A DNA stretch of 64,000 nt from Klebsiella quasipneumoniae subsp. quasipneumoniae. Lineage in GTDB: Bacteria; Pseudomonadota; Gammaproteobacteria; Enterobacterales; Enterobacteriaceae. The stretch is taken from the NCBI RefSeq assembly GCF_020525925.1, contig NZ_CP084876.1, positions 4,836,001-4,900,000 on the forward strand, written 5' to 3'. A program made the translations under genes and the position numbers. Under the pieces are notes generated by a model. The model worked only from the letters and a program-made list of their open reading frames with translations, ran no database searches and was not told the origin of the DNA. This document shows, in pieces, positions 44,017-52,263 of the stretch. How positions within the stretch are numbered: position 1 is the stretch's first letter; each line of letters opens with the position of its first letter.

Positions 44017-44145
44017 CTCTCCTCCCTTGTCTGCCAGGTCGTGCTGGCAGACATCTTAATATGAATACACCGCCAGGTTGGGACTAACATACTCGGCAAT
44101 CCACTTTACCGTTACCTTCTCGATATAAACCCCAGCGGCGGCGTA

Positions 44146-44820
44146 TTATCGATGTAACACGATCAGTACGATAACATTGATAACTATCATCACGACAATC
44201 AGCGCGATTAACCAGGTGGGAACTTTAAAGGTTATATGTAATCGTTCCGATACTTTCTCTGCCACCTTCACGCTATTTTCCCGCCTATCATTCTCCTGGA
44301 TTGCTAAATTCACTGGTAGTGGAAGACTTAATTTATGGTCAATTTTCCCCGTATCATTGAAAATGACATCAGCAGTTTTACTACTGTGAAAATGCGTTAA
44401 TCTTTCCCGATTCATATTCTCGCACTCTTCATCCGAGAGCGGGATAACTAAAGTATCCGGGGCGACGCTAAAGCCTTTTTGTCTGACGGTGATAATGATA
44501 TCCTCAGATAGTCCGGCTTTGAGCAGCGATTTTCTCAACAAAGAGATATTTTGATAAAATGTATTTTGCGAAACTACCACTCCCCGTGTTTCCCATACAG
44601 CCGCCAGAAATTCATCCCGAGAAATCACTTTGCCGCAATTCTGCAATAGCAGCAGCAAGCATCTGGCGGTAGGCGCATTGAGGCTGATGCTCTCCCCATT
44701 CCCGGCAAGCGGTCGCAGCTCATTCATATTGGCATTAAATATAATCTCCTGATTAATTATACAGCCATTAAATAATGCAATATCATCCATATCCTTGCCC
44801 CACGCAACCCTATTATCCAT
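44146..44820 (-). CDS. Membrane-anchored winged-helix (CadC/ToxR-type) transcription regulator
   Basis: 224 aa. The N-terminal OmpR/PhoB-type winged helix (about 25-125) shows LNAPTARCLLLLLQNCGKVISRDEFLAAVWE and a recognition region around VVSQNTFYQNISLLRKSLLKAG. A polar linker leads to one hydrophobic helix at the very C terminus (about 200-221: WLIALIVVMIVINVIVLIV) with only HR after it. DNA-binding at the N terminus plus a terminal TM is the CadC/ToxR plan, but without a periplasmic sensor domain. ATG 44820 has a poor SD; ATG 44790 is an alternative. Divergent from the fimbrial operon, so it is its likely regulator. Confidence 0.8.
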   Translation of the reverse strand: MDNRVAWGKDMDDIALFNGCIINQEIIFNANMNELRPLAGNGESISLNAPTARCLLLLLQNCGKVISRDEFLAAVWETRGVVVSQNTFYQNISLLRKSLLKAGLSEDIIITVRQKGFSVAPDTLVIPLSDEECENMNRERLTHFHSSKTADVIFNDTGKIDHKLSLPLPVNLAIQENDRRENSVKVAEKVSERLHITFKVPTWLIALIVVMIVINVIVLIVLHR

Positions 44821-45267
44821 AACAAAAATAAATAATCCCAGCTAAACCATGGCGTGAACATTATCGCTTCAGACAGAAGCGGGGTCAGTTCACATTGAAC
44901 TTCAGCTTTGAGGATACCGCATAAAAAATGACAAGCGATAGTTATCTTGTTTAAAAGCCACATTTTCGGATTAAATTTATCTCAACCTAACTCAACATCT
45001 CATTAGAAAAGGTCATTATTAAATTCACGTGTGCTTCATCAAGAATTCACAAGCATTTTTTGCACCAGACTTTTAAATTACCCCCGCTTCTCCATGGTTC
45101 GCTATGGCAAGTGATATTGTAGCGTCGTTCAACAGGAAGGTAGGTTTCAGCACTATATAAGGAATGCTGGCGCTTATTTTCAATATCAATAGGAATGTAT
45201 ACTCCATTCCCATGATAACTGTTATCGATTCTACACAGGACTAAGTATCTATATATGGATTAATTAA
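44821..45267. other. 447-bp AT-rich intergenic region between the regulator and fimbrial genes
   Basis: No gene. It contains several TTCAC-type elements: palindrome AGTTCA-CAT-TGAACT (44887-44901), AATTCACG (45022-45029) and the 17-bp site at 45035-45051. It presumably holds both divergent promoters and operators for the membrane-bound regulator. I cannot fix a -10/-35 pair with confidence. Confidence 0.6.
45035..45051 (+). promoter_or_regulatory. 17-bp element shared with the microcin-like operon (fimbrial copy)
   Basis: TTCATCAAGAATTCACA, differing at one base from the copy at 50406-50422. It lies 217 bp upstream of the pilin start. Candidate operator for a regulator common to the fimbriae and the peptide exporter. 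Confidence 0.55.
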
Positions 45268-45828
45268 ATGAAAAAGACAATCGTAGCTGTAATGGTCGCT
45301 GCTTCTGCAGTTCTGAGTGCTCAGGTAATGGCAACCAACACCGCTCAGGTAACTGTACTGGGTGAAGTCTCTGATGCAGCTAACTCTTGCGTCGTGACTC
45401 CGACGGGTACCCTGAACAACGGTATCGTTCAGCTGATGACCGTGACCACTACCGAAGCGAATGCTGAAGCGGCTGGTGCTCTGTTTAAAACTCAGGACTT
45501 CGGTTTTGACGTGAAAGACTGCGCACAGGGTAGCGCCACTCCGGTTACTGCTGTAACCGTCAATGTGACCGGTGCCTCCAGCAACGCTAACATCCTGGAC
45601 AACACCGCACCTGGCGGCGCTACCGGCATTGGTATCGGTATCCAGCGCGTACGTGATGCACACCGCGTAGGTTTCGACGGTTCTGACCTCATGACCGAAA
45701 GCTACACTGCAGCTGGCGGCACTCAGCTGAAGTACACCACTGGTTATGTGAAAGTGAACTCCGCGACTCCGGTTACCGAAGGTCCGGTTAAAGGTGTTGC
45801 GACCTTTACTATCGATTATACCCTCTAA
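45268..45828 (+). CDS. Major fimbrial subunit (chaperone/usher pilin)
   Basis: 186 aa. Signal peptide MKKTIVAVMVAASAVLSAQVMA, then TNTAQVTVLGEV, the donor-strand-like N-terminal extension. Two Cys (in ANSCVV and VKDCAQG) form the expected disulfide, and the C terminus TFTIDYTL is typical of type 1-like pilins. First gene of a four-gene pilin-chaperone-usher-adhesin operon. Codon use is more biased than in the rest of the cluster, as expected for the abundant subunit. Specific fimbrial type not recognised. Confidence 0.88.
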   Translation: MKKTIVAVMVAASAVLSAQVMATNTAQVTVLGEVSDAANSCVVTPTGTLNNGIVQLMTVTTTEANAEAAGALFKTQDFGFDVKDCAQGSATPVTAVTVNVTGASSNANILDNTAPGGATGIGIGIQRVRDAHRVGFDGSDLMTESYTAAGGTQLKYTTGYVKVNSATPVTEGPVKGVATFTIDYTL

Positions 45829-45837
45829 TTTTTCCCC

Positions 45838-45868
45838 GAAGGGCTCCGCTTCACGGCGGGCCCTTTTT
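45838..45868 (+). terminator. Attenuating terminator between pilin and chaperone genes
   Basis: AGGGCTCCG...CGGCGGGCCCT stem followed by TTTTT, starting 10 nt after the pilin stop. It would lower downstream transcription so the pilin is made in excess over the chaperone, usher and tip. Confidence 0.75.
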
Positions 45869-45886
45869 CGCATTCAGAGAAAAACC

Positions 45887-46573
45887 ATGTTCAGGAACTT
45901 ATTAAATATCACCGCATCCTGTGCATTACTCCTCAGTAGTATTGCCCATGCTGGTATTGTGATTGAGTCCACCCGCTACCTCTATAAAGAAGGTGCGCGT
46001 GAAATCACCGCGCAAATCGAAAATAAAGATGACATCCCTTATCTGATTAAATCCTGGGTTGAAGCGCCGGCAGGGAAAACGCCCTCTTTTATGGCTACAC
46101 CTCCGTTATTCCGCCTTGAGGGTAAGCAGCAGAATACCGTGCGTCTATTTTCTACCGGAAACGTCAATGCCCCGAACGACCGGGAATCCATATACTATTT
46201 TAACGTGATGGCCATCCCGCCGGCGGACGATGAGAAAGCCAACGCCAATACTATTCAACTGGCGGTCCGCCACCGCATGCGTCTGGTCTATCGTCCAAAA
46301 GCACTTTTCGACCTTTCTCCAAACATTGAAGCCAAAAAACTCGAATGGCGGAAATCAGGCACAAAACTGACGATTAAAAATCCAACACCGTTTTTCTTCT
46401 ATTTCCATAGTGTTCAGATTGGTAGCAAAGAAGTGAAGCCGGAAGTCAACTCGGTCGCTCCAATGACGACCAAAGAAGTGACATTAAAAGAAAATATCAA
46501 TGCCTCCAGCGTCAACTGGAAAGTAGTTAATGATTATGGCGGAGCAGGATCGCTCTATTCCTCATCGCTGTAA
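45887..46573 (+). CDS. Periplasmic fimbrial chaperone (PapD/FimC family)
   Basis: 228 aa from ATG 45887. Signal peptide ends IAHA. The mature chain starts GIVIESTRYLYKEGAREITAQIEN, with the conserved Arg of the subunit-binding cleft. The G1-strand region LFRLEGKQQNTVRLF and ESIYYFNVMAIPP are family hallmarks, and the C-terminal Ig domain follows. It caps pilin and tip subunits in the periplasm before delivery to the usher. Confidence 0.92.
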   Translation: MFRNLLNITASCALLLSSIAHAGIVIESTRYLYKEGAREITAQIENKDDIPYLIKSWVEAPAGKTPSFMATPPLFRLEGKQQNTVRLFSTGNVNAPNDRESIYYFNVMAIPPADDEKANANTIQLAVRHRMRLVYRPKALFDLSPNIEAKKLEWRKSGTKLTIKNPTPFFFYFHSVQIGSKEVKPEVNSVAPMTTKEVTLKENINASSVNWKVVNDYGGAGSLYSSSL

Positions 46574-46608
46574 TAAGAATTTTATTTTATCATTATAGGG
46601 ATGTGTCT

Positions 46609-49152
46609 ATGCCAAATAAGAATAATGGATTATTCAAACTATCCGCAGTCTTCCTCGCAATGCTTCCGGCATTGCTTTCTGGTTTGAATAATAAAGCGCA
46701 AGCACGTGACTTTTTCGATCCCTCATTCATTAGCTCATTGAATGGTAGCGATCCATCAACCACTCCCGACTTATCTATTTTCCAGACGCAGAACGCACAG
46801 GCGCCAGGGGATTATCGGGTAGATATCATGTTTAATGGTCGCTATCTGGATACCAGGACAATGAAGTTTGTTGCGAATAGCCGTGCCACTGGGAATAATC
46901 GAGAGCCCGCCCTGGTGCCCTGTTTGAGCCTGAAAACATTGGCAGAGTATGGCGTACGGGTTAAAGCCTTTCCCGAACTGGTCGAGGATAAAAACGGCTG
47001 CGCCAATCTTTCAGTCATCCCGGATACCAAAGCGGATTTCGACTTTACCGTCCAGCGCTTGAATATATCCATTCCGCAGGCGGCACTATCTACCACCGCA
47101 CAGGGATATATTCCACCGGAACAGTTTGATGACGGCATCAACGCCCTGCTGGTGAACTATCAGTTCAGCGGCTCAAACGACATGCAGGCCAATGACGAAT
47201 ACTACAGCCTGAACCTGCAGTCTGGCCTCAACGTTGGCCCATGGCGTATCCGTAACCTCAGCACCTGGAATAAAAACAACGGTGGTGCGGGTGATTGGGA
47301 CTCAGCCTATCTCTACATGCAGCGCAGCATTCGTCCCATCAACAGTAACCTGGTGATGGGCGAGAGCTCGTCACTCTCAGGCATCTTTGACAGTGTACCG
47401 TTTACCGGTATTCAACTGGCCACCGATACATCAATGTTGCCGGAAAGTATGCGCGGCTATGCGCCGATTATCCGTGGTATCGCCAAAACCAACGCCCGTG
47501 TCTTCATTAAACAAAACGGCTACCAAGTATACCAGACCTACGTGGCGCCTGGCGCGTTTGAAATCACCGATATGTACCCGAGCGGCGGTAGCGGCGACCT
47601 TTACGTCACCGTGGAAGAGTCCGACGGTTCTAAGCAGGAGTTTGTCGTACCGTTCGCTACGCTGCCGGTGATGGTCCGTGAAGATCAGCTGGAATATGAA
47701 ATTACGTCTGGTAAATATCGTCCTTACGACGGCGGGGTCGATGAAACGCCCTTTACGCAAGCTACCGCGACCTACGGTGTCTCCAGCAGCCTGACGCTTT
47801 ATGGCGGGGTGCAGGCCGCATCGCGCTATCAGGCGCTGTCAACAGGCCTCGGCTATAACCTCGGCGAGCTAGGCGCCGCCTCAGCAGACGTCACTCAGGC
47901 CTGGTCAAAAATGAAAGACGACGAAAAGACCTCTGGGCAGTCATGGCGTGTCCGTTACGGGAAAAATATTATCGAAACCGGTACAAACGTGACTATCGCT
48001 GGCTACCGCTATTCCACCCGCGGATTTAATACCCTCTCTGAAGTGTTAGATAGCTATTCTAATGACGGCAAGTATACTCCTCGCTCGCTGCGCAACCGCA
48101 CCAATCTGACGCTGAATCAAAGCCTGGGTAAAGGCCTCGGCAGTCTGTCTATCAGTGGATTGATTGAAGATTACTGGGACGATAAGCGCACCAACAAGTC
48201 GATTAGCGTGGGGTACAACGGTGGCTTCCGCAATGTAAACTATTACCTCGGGTACAGCTATAACCGCTATACCTGGAGCGGGAATAACTCCGGGAAAGAC
48301 GCCCAGGACGATCAACGTATCTCGCTGACCGTCACGCTGCCGCTGAGCAACTGGCTACCGGGCACCTATACCAGTTATCAGTTAACCAACAGTAATCCGG
48401 GGTCTACCGATCAGTCGGTCTCCATCGGTGGTAACGCGCTGGATAACGACAGCCTGGAGTGGAGCCTGCAGCAAGGATACAGCAACCGGGAATACTACAG
48501 CGGCGATATGCGCGCAACCTATAACGGTGCTCGCGGCAGCGTCAATGCCGGTTACAGCTACGATCGCGGTAGCGAGCGTATAGACTATGGGGCCAACGGC
48601 AGCATTGTCGCTCATGCCGATGGGGTCACGCTTGGTCAGGACATCACCGATGCCGCCGTACTGGTTAAGGCCCCAGGTTTGGATAACGTCAAGCTGACCA
48701 ACGATAACACCATCACCACCGACTATCGTGGTTACGCCATCGTACCTTACGTTACGCCTTATCGTCGCACCGATATCACCCTCGATAGTACTTCGCTTGG
48801 CGAAGATATGGAGCTTCCGGAAACCACGCAGAGCGTCGTTCCGACACGCGGCGCCATCGTGCGGGCCAATTATGCCGGTAATATCGGCCAGCGCGCATTT
48901 GTCCATCTGAAAACGGCCAGCGGCCAGGACGTGCCTTATGGCGCGATGGTGCTGCTCGCCGGCGACAGCAAGTCGCAGCCAAGCATCGTCAGCGACGCCG
49001 GGATGGTCTATATGTCCGGCCTGCAGCAAACCGGAATACTTAACGTGCAATGGGGCAAAAGCGCGGCGCAGCAATGCAATGCTTCCTTTACTTTACCGGC
49101 CAGGGAAGGCAAAGCGTCTGGCATCAGTCAAATCGAAACGGTTTGTCGCTAA
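46609..49152 (+). CDS. Outer-membrane fimbrial usher (PapC/FimD family)
   Basis: 847 aa from ATG 46609, with TAGGGA 7 nt upstream; GTG 46603 is an in-frame alternative. Signal peptide to about residue 33. The N-terminal periplasmic domain starts DFFDPSFISSLNG. A 24-strand barrel with the plug region follows, including PVMVREDQLEYEITSGKYRPYD, and two C-terminal domains end in a Cys pair (QQCNASF ... ETVCR). It assembles and exports the fibre. Full length, no frameshift. Confidence 0.94.
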   Translation: MPNKNNGLFKLSAVFLAMLPALLSGLNNKAQARDFFDPSFISSLNGSDPSTTPDLSIFQTQNAQAPGDYRVDIMFNGRYLDTRTMKFVANSRATGNNREPALVPCLSLKTLAEYGVRVKAFPELVEDKNGCANLSVIPDTKADFDFTVQRLNISIPQAALSTTAQGYIPPEQFDDGINALLVNYQFSGSNDMQANDEYYSLNLQSGLNVGPWRIRNLSTWNKNNGGAGDWDSAYLYMQRSIRPINSNLVMGESSSLSGIFDSVPFTGIQLATDTSMLPESMRGYAPIIRGIAKTNARVFIKQNGYQVYQTYVAPGAFEITDMYPSGGSGDLYVTVEESDGSKQEFVVPFATLPVMVREDQLEYEITSGKYRPYDGGVDETPFTQATATYGVSSSLTLYGGVQAASRYQALSTGLGYNLGELGAASADVTQAWSKMKDDEKTSGQSWRVRYGKNIIETGTNVTIAGYRYSTRGFNTLSEVLDSYSNDGKYTPRSLRNRTNLTLNQSLGKGLGSLSISGLIEDYWDDKRTNKSISVGYNGGFRNVNYYLGYSYNRYTWSGNNSGKDAQDDQRISLTVTLPLSNWLPGTYTSYQLTNSNPGSTDQSVSIGGNALDNDSLEWSLQQGYSNREYYSGDMRATYNGARGSVNAGYSYDRGSERIDYGANGSIVAHADGVTLGQDITDAAVLVKAPGLDNVKLTNDNTITTDYRGYAIVPYVTPYRRTDITLDSTSLGEDMELPETTQSVVPTRGAIVRANYAGNIGQRAFVHLKTASGQDVPYGAMVLLAGDSKSQPSIVSDAGMVYMSGLQQTGILNVQWGKSAAQQCNASFTLPAREGKASGISQIETVCR

Positions 49153-49175
49153 TATCGACCAAGGAACAATAAAGA

Positions 49176-50192
49176 ATGAGAAAAATACTTGTTTTTTTAT
49201 GTCTACTATTTTGTTGTAGTGAGGTAGTTGCAAAATGTGATTATTTTGATTCTACTGGAACGGTGTTATTCAACCTAAGTCCGAAAATCGCAACGGATCC
49301 AACAATACCAGTAGGTACAGTTTTGTATACCAAAAAAGTCGGTACCGGGCACTATAAAACCTTTGAGTGTAATAAATTACTGGGGGATCAGTACATTGTT
49401 GATTCAACCGCACCTGAGGTGCCAGGCGTCACGGGTATCATGGGTAAGCCGGTTTATGAAACAGGGATTGATGGTATTGGTTTTCAATTTTCAGATATTC
49501 TGGACAGCAAACATGGGTCAATTAAACCAGCAGTTGCTCAATCAATGATTGTACCTATAAAGAGATCTAATGATGATTATAGATTCATGACGGTATGGTT
49601 AATCAAAACGAAGCCTGTCATTGATACATCCGGTGTCAGTACCAATCCGGTATTTAAATTCTCTGCGGGTAACTTAAACACCAACCCCAGGCCATCTGAC
49701 CGCCTTTTGCTCACAGCGACCCTAAAGTTTAAGAGTATTTCGTATAAAGCAACCTCATGTGATATTTCAGTATCAGGGCCTAGCCAAATCACCCTGAATA
49801 CAATTGAAAAAAATACATTAATGTCAATCCCTCGGGGCGGCACAACCCCATCACAGAAAACTATCACAATGGACGTTTCATGCCCAGCGGGTTCAATTGG
49901 TAATAAACTTTACTATTGGTTTAACCCAGTTGGTGGCACCAGCCCTGCGGGGAATGGTATCATCGATAATCTGCTAACAGGAAGCGGAGCAGCAAGCAAC
50001 GTTGGCATTATCTTCAAAAAAGATAATAGCCCGGTTATATTTTATGATGCAGAGACATACAGTTTTGCCAGCGCTCAAGCATCGCAACAATTTAAATTCA
50101 CCGCCGATTATTATCGAATGAGCGATAATAGCGCTGAAGTCACGGCCGGGCATGTAAAAGCGATGCTTGAGGTGGTTATTCAGGAAGAATAA
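49176..50192 (+). CDS. Putative two-domain fimbrial tip adhesin
   Basis: 338 aa. Signal peptide MRKILVFLCLLFCCSEVVA. Two Cys pairs fit a two-domain tip adhesin: an N-terminal domain (KCDYFDS, FECNKLL) and a C-terminal pilin domain starting near YKATSCDISVSGPSQITLN with a second Cys in MDVSCPAG. The last residues (AMLEVVIQEE) form a terminal beta-strand. Very AT-rich. The N-terminal domain matches no lectin fold I can name, so receptor specificity is unknown. Confidence 0.8.
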   Translation: MRKILVFLCLLFCCSEVVAKCDYFDSTGTVLFNLSPKIATDPTIPVGTVLYTKKVGTGHYKTFECNKLLGDQYIVDSTAPEVPGVTGIMGKPVYETGIDGIGFQFSDILDSKHGSIKPAVAQSMIVPIKRSNDDYRFMTVWLIKTKPVIDTSGVSTNPVFKFSAGNLNTNPRPSDRLLLTATLKFKSISYKATSCDISVSGPSQITLNTIEKNTLMSIPRGGTTPSQKTITMDVSCPAGSIGNKLYYWFNPVGGTSPAGNGIIDNLLTGSGAASNVGIIFKKDNSPVIFYDAETYSFASAQASQQFKFTADYYRMSDNSAEVTAGHVKAMLEVVIQEE

Positions 50193-50210
50193 ACAAAATT
50201 ACAATCGCAT

Positions 50211-50238
50211 AAAAGGTGGATAATGATATCCACCTTTT
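50211..50238 (+). terminator. Intrinsic terminator of the fimbrial operon
   Basis: Perfect 12-bp stem AAAAGGTGGATA / TATCCACCTTTT with a 4-nt loop and a U-run, 18 nt past the adhesin stop. It separates the fimbrial operon from the microcin-like operon. Confidence 0.9.
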
Positions 50239-50405
50239 TAATTCCCTTGTGAATAACCAAATGCACTGTAATATGTAAATGTGTAAAAATAAGGAGATAT
50301 CATCGGGAGCACATCAATAATAACAGAGTGATTTCACATTCTAAAATGAATTGCTAAGTCGTGAAGCTAAAAGTATTGAGAATTAATCGAGCATAAATTT
50401 TAAAT

Positions 50406-50422
50406 TTCATCAACAATTCACA
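50406..50422 (+). promoter_or_regulatory. 17-bp element shared with the fimbrial promoter region (microcin copy)
   Basis: TTCATCAACAATTCACA, 16 of 17 identical to 45035-45051. Starting from its AATTCACA end, about 20 of 28 positions also match the DNA at 14740-14767 upstream of the lone peptide gene. It lies 103 bp before the peptide ATG. Confidence 0.6.
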
Positions 50423-50525
50423 TTAAGTTGAGTTGATTCATACTACAGCAACGACTATCTTCTCTGCGGACCAACTTCTGGTCTGGAATGAATATATAAT
50501 TTTAATTTTAGTTAAAGGACTAATC

Positions 50526-50876
50526 ATGCATCAATTAACTGTATTTGAAATGGAAGAAATTTCTGGTGGCGCGCTGACTGATACTTTATCTGATATCGCA
50601 ACCTGGGCTTTTCAAGAAGTTAGCGCCATCGCGCTTGGGGCTTCTCTGGGAGCTCTTGCAGGTACAGCATTTGCAGGCCGCTGGGGTGGCGTAAGCGGTG
50701 GTATCTTTGGTATCGGCTCCATCGGGCAGGGCGTGGGAATGATCGCCGGGGTTATCCTTGGTGGTGTTTGCTTTGGTATTGCAGCAGGTGTTGTCGGTTG
50801 GGATTTGACCCTCGAGTATGCAAAAATGGGCGTTGGTGGCGTGTTCGACGGCACCTTTAATTTCTGGAGCAACTAA
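50526..50876 (+). CDS. Class II microcin-like double-glycine-leader peptide (exporter-linked)
   Basis: 116 aa from ATG 50526 with AAAGGA upstream; an in-frame start 31 codons earlier would bury the leader. Leader MHQLTVFEMEEISGG ends in Gly-Gly, the C39 peptidase cut signal. The predicted mature part is about 101 aa, starts ALTDTLSDIATWAF, and is dominated by GxxxG/Ala-Gly zipper-like stretches (LGASLGALAGTAFAG, GGIFGIGSIGQG) with one Cys (GGVCFG). This resembles microcin V-type membrane-active peptides. The exporter follows directly. No immunity gene is evident. Antibacterial activity is inferred, not shown. Confidence 0.82.
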   Translation: MHQLTVFEMEEISGGALTDTLSDIATWAFQEVSAIALGASLGALAGTAFAGRWGGVSGGIFGIGSIGQGVGMIAGVILGGVCFGIAAGVVGWDLTLEYAKMGVGGVFDGTFNFWSN

Positions 50877-50931
50877 GTTTTAGCGCTCATAACTGATTCA
50901 ATATTTTGTTGACATCAGCCGACTATTAAAT

Positions 50932-50955
50932 AAGGCCTGGAGTTTCAGGCCTTTT
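50932..50955 (+). terminator. Hairpin between the peptide gene and its exporter (likely attenuator)
   Basis: AAGGCCTG/CAGGCCTT 8-bp stem, 6-nt loop, then a short U-run. It sits 55 nt past the peptide stop and 22 nt before the exporter start. It probably gives partial termination, so more peptide than exporter is made. Confidence 0.7.
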
Positions 50956-50976
50956 AACTTCTCGTAAGTGAATACC

Positions 50977-52263
50977 ATGTTGAAAAAAATCTATCGCAAG
51001 GAAGCGATCGAATACAAAAAGCATCACTGGAAAGGAAAGGCTTTGCTGCTAGCAGGGCTTCCAGCATGGCTTATTGCATTACTTTCTTTTGCCTTTTTAG
51101 CCATTCTAATAACCACCACAATATTTTGTACCTTTACCCAACGCATTGATGTTCGTGGGGAAGTTATTACTTTACCTCATTCTGTCAATGTTTATGCGCC
51201 ACAGCAAGGGTTTGTTATTTCCCAATATGCAAAAGTCGGTGACCTTGTCGCCAAAGGACAGTCTTTATATGAAATTGACATCTCCCGAAATACAACAACA
51301 GGCAACGTCAGTACGGCGCAAATAGAAGTCATTAATGAAAAGATTGCGAACGCTGAAGATATCATCACCAAACTTTCTCATAATAAAGAAGAAACTCGCT
51401 TATCTTTAGATAAACAGCTAAAAACCATCAATGATTCGTTAAAAGAAACTAACCGCATGCTGGTTAATGCGCAGACTGGTTTAAAGAAAATGCATGATAA
51501 TCTTTCCAGTTACGATAAATATCTTCGTGATGGCCTTATCACCAAAGATCAGTATAACTATCAGCATTCATTATACTTTCAACAACAGAGTACCTATCAG
51601 TCTTTGGTCAGTCAGAAAATGCAACTGGAATCCCAGGTAACCCAGTTAAATAGCGATAAAATCACAAAAACGGCAGATTTTGACAACCAAATATCATCTC
51701 AGGAAAACCAGATTAATGATTACAAAAACCAGTTGGTTGAATCAAATGCCAATGGTAATGTCATTATTAAAGCAACCACAGAAGGACGCATTGAATCGCT
51801 GGCTGTAACAAAAGGACAAATGGTCGACAAAGGCAGCAGTTTAGCGCAAATCAAACCCACTGGTGATATAGAATATTATCTTATTTTATGGTTACCTAAT
51901 AATAGCATACCTTATGTCAAACCGGGTGATGTCATTAACATCCGCTATGATGCTTTCCCATCCGATAAATTTGGGCAATTCCCGGGAAAAATACTTTCAA
52001 TATCTTCGGTCCCGACATCCCGACAGGAACTGTCTGAATACACTAATGTTAATAATGGAACGAATCAGCAGGAACTGGCACTCTATAAAACCATTGTCAA
52101 AATTGAAAACAAAACCTTTAATTACAATGGTAAAACGCTTTCGCTTTCGAATGGACTGAAGGCTCAAGCCGTTGTATTTCTCGAAGAGCGCCCACTTTAT
52201 ATGTGGATGTTTACCCCTGTGTATAAGATAACTCAAAGCATTACTGGGCCAATCCATGACTAA
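50977..52263 (+). CDS. Membrane fusion protein of a peptide exporter (CvaA/HlyD-like)
   Basis: 428 aa from ATG 50977 (GTG 50968 is in frame). One TM helix near residues 24-48 follows a basic N terminus. A lipoyl-like half VNVYAPQQGFVISQYAKVGDLVAKGQSLYEID leads into a long coiled-coil hairpin (about 115-255), then the second lipoyl half IKATTEGRIESLAVTKGQMVDKG and a beta-barrel domain. This is the layout of CvaA in colicin/microcin V export. It should bridge the ABC exporter to TolC, which is encoded elsewhere. Its stop overlaps the exporter start by 8 nt. Confidence 0.9.
   Translation: MLKKIYRKEAIEYKKHHWKGKALLLAGLPAWLIALLSFAFLAILITTTIFCTFTQRIDVRGEVITLPHSVNVYAPQQGFVISQYAKVGDLVAKGQSLYEIDISRNTTTGNVSTAQIEVINEKIANAEDIITKLSHNKEETRLSLDKQLKTINDSLKETNRMLVNAQTGLKKMHDNLSSYDKYLRDGLITKDQYNYQHSLYFQQQSTYQSLVSQKMQLESQVTQLNSDKITKTADFDNQISSQENQINDYKNQLVESNANGNVIIKATTEGRIESLAVTKGQMVDKGSSLAQIKPTGDIEYYLILWLPNNSIPYVKPGDVINIRYDAFPSDKFGQFPGKILSISSVPTSRQELSEYTNVNNGTNQQELALYKTIVKIENKTFNYNGKTLSLSNGLKAQAVVFLEERPLYMWMFTPVYKITQSITGPIHD

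Larger units (their letters stand above)
50193..50525. other. 333-bp AT-rich intergenic region upstream of the microcin-like operon
   Basis: No gene. In order: the fimbrial terminator (50211-50238), an SD-like AAGGAG at 50291 with no start codon after it, ATTTCACATT at 50331-50340 (also at 14687-14696), the 17-bp element at 50406-50422, and a TTGATT (50433-50438) that may be a -35 box. Confidence 0.6.

Noticed and set aside
50291..50330. Strong SD-like AAGGAG at 50291 as the start of a small immunity gene
   Set aside because: It is followed by ATC rather than a start codon, and that frame stops after nine codons.
50612..50872. 86-codon Pro-rich ORF antisense to the microcin-like gene
   Set aside because: The Pro/Ala richness simply mirrors Gly/Ala codons on the coding strand; no SD and no hydrophobic segment typical of immunity proteins.
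50909..50929. TTGACA at 50909 as a promoter for the exporter genes
   Set aside because: The nearest -10-like TATTAA is only 9 bp away, too close for sigma-70.
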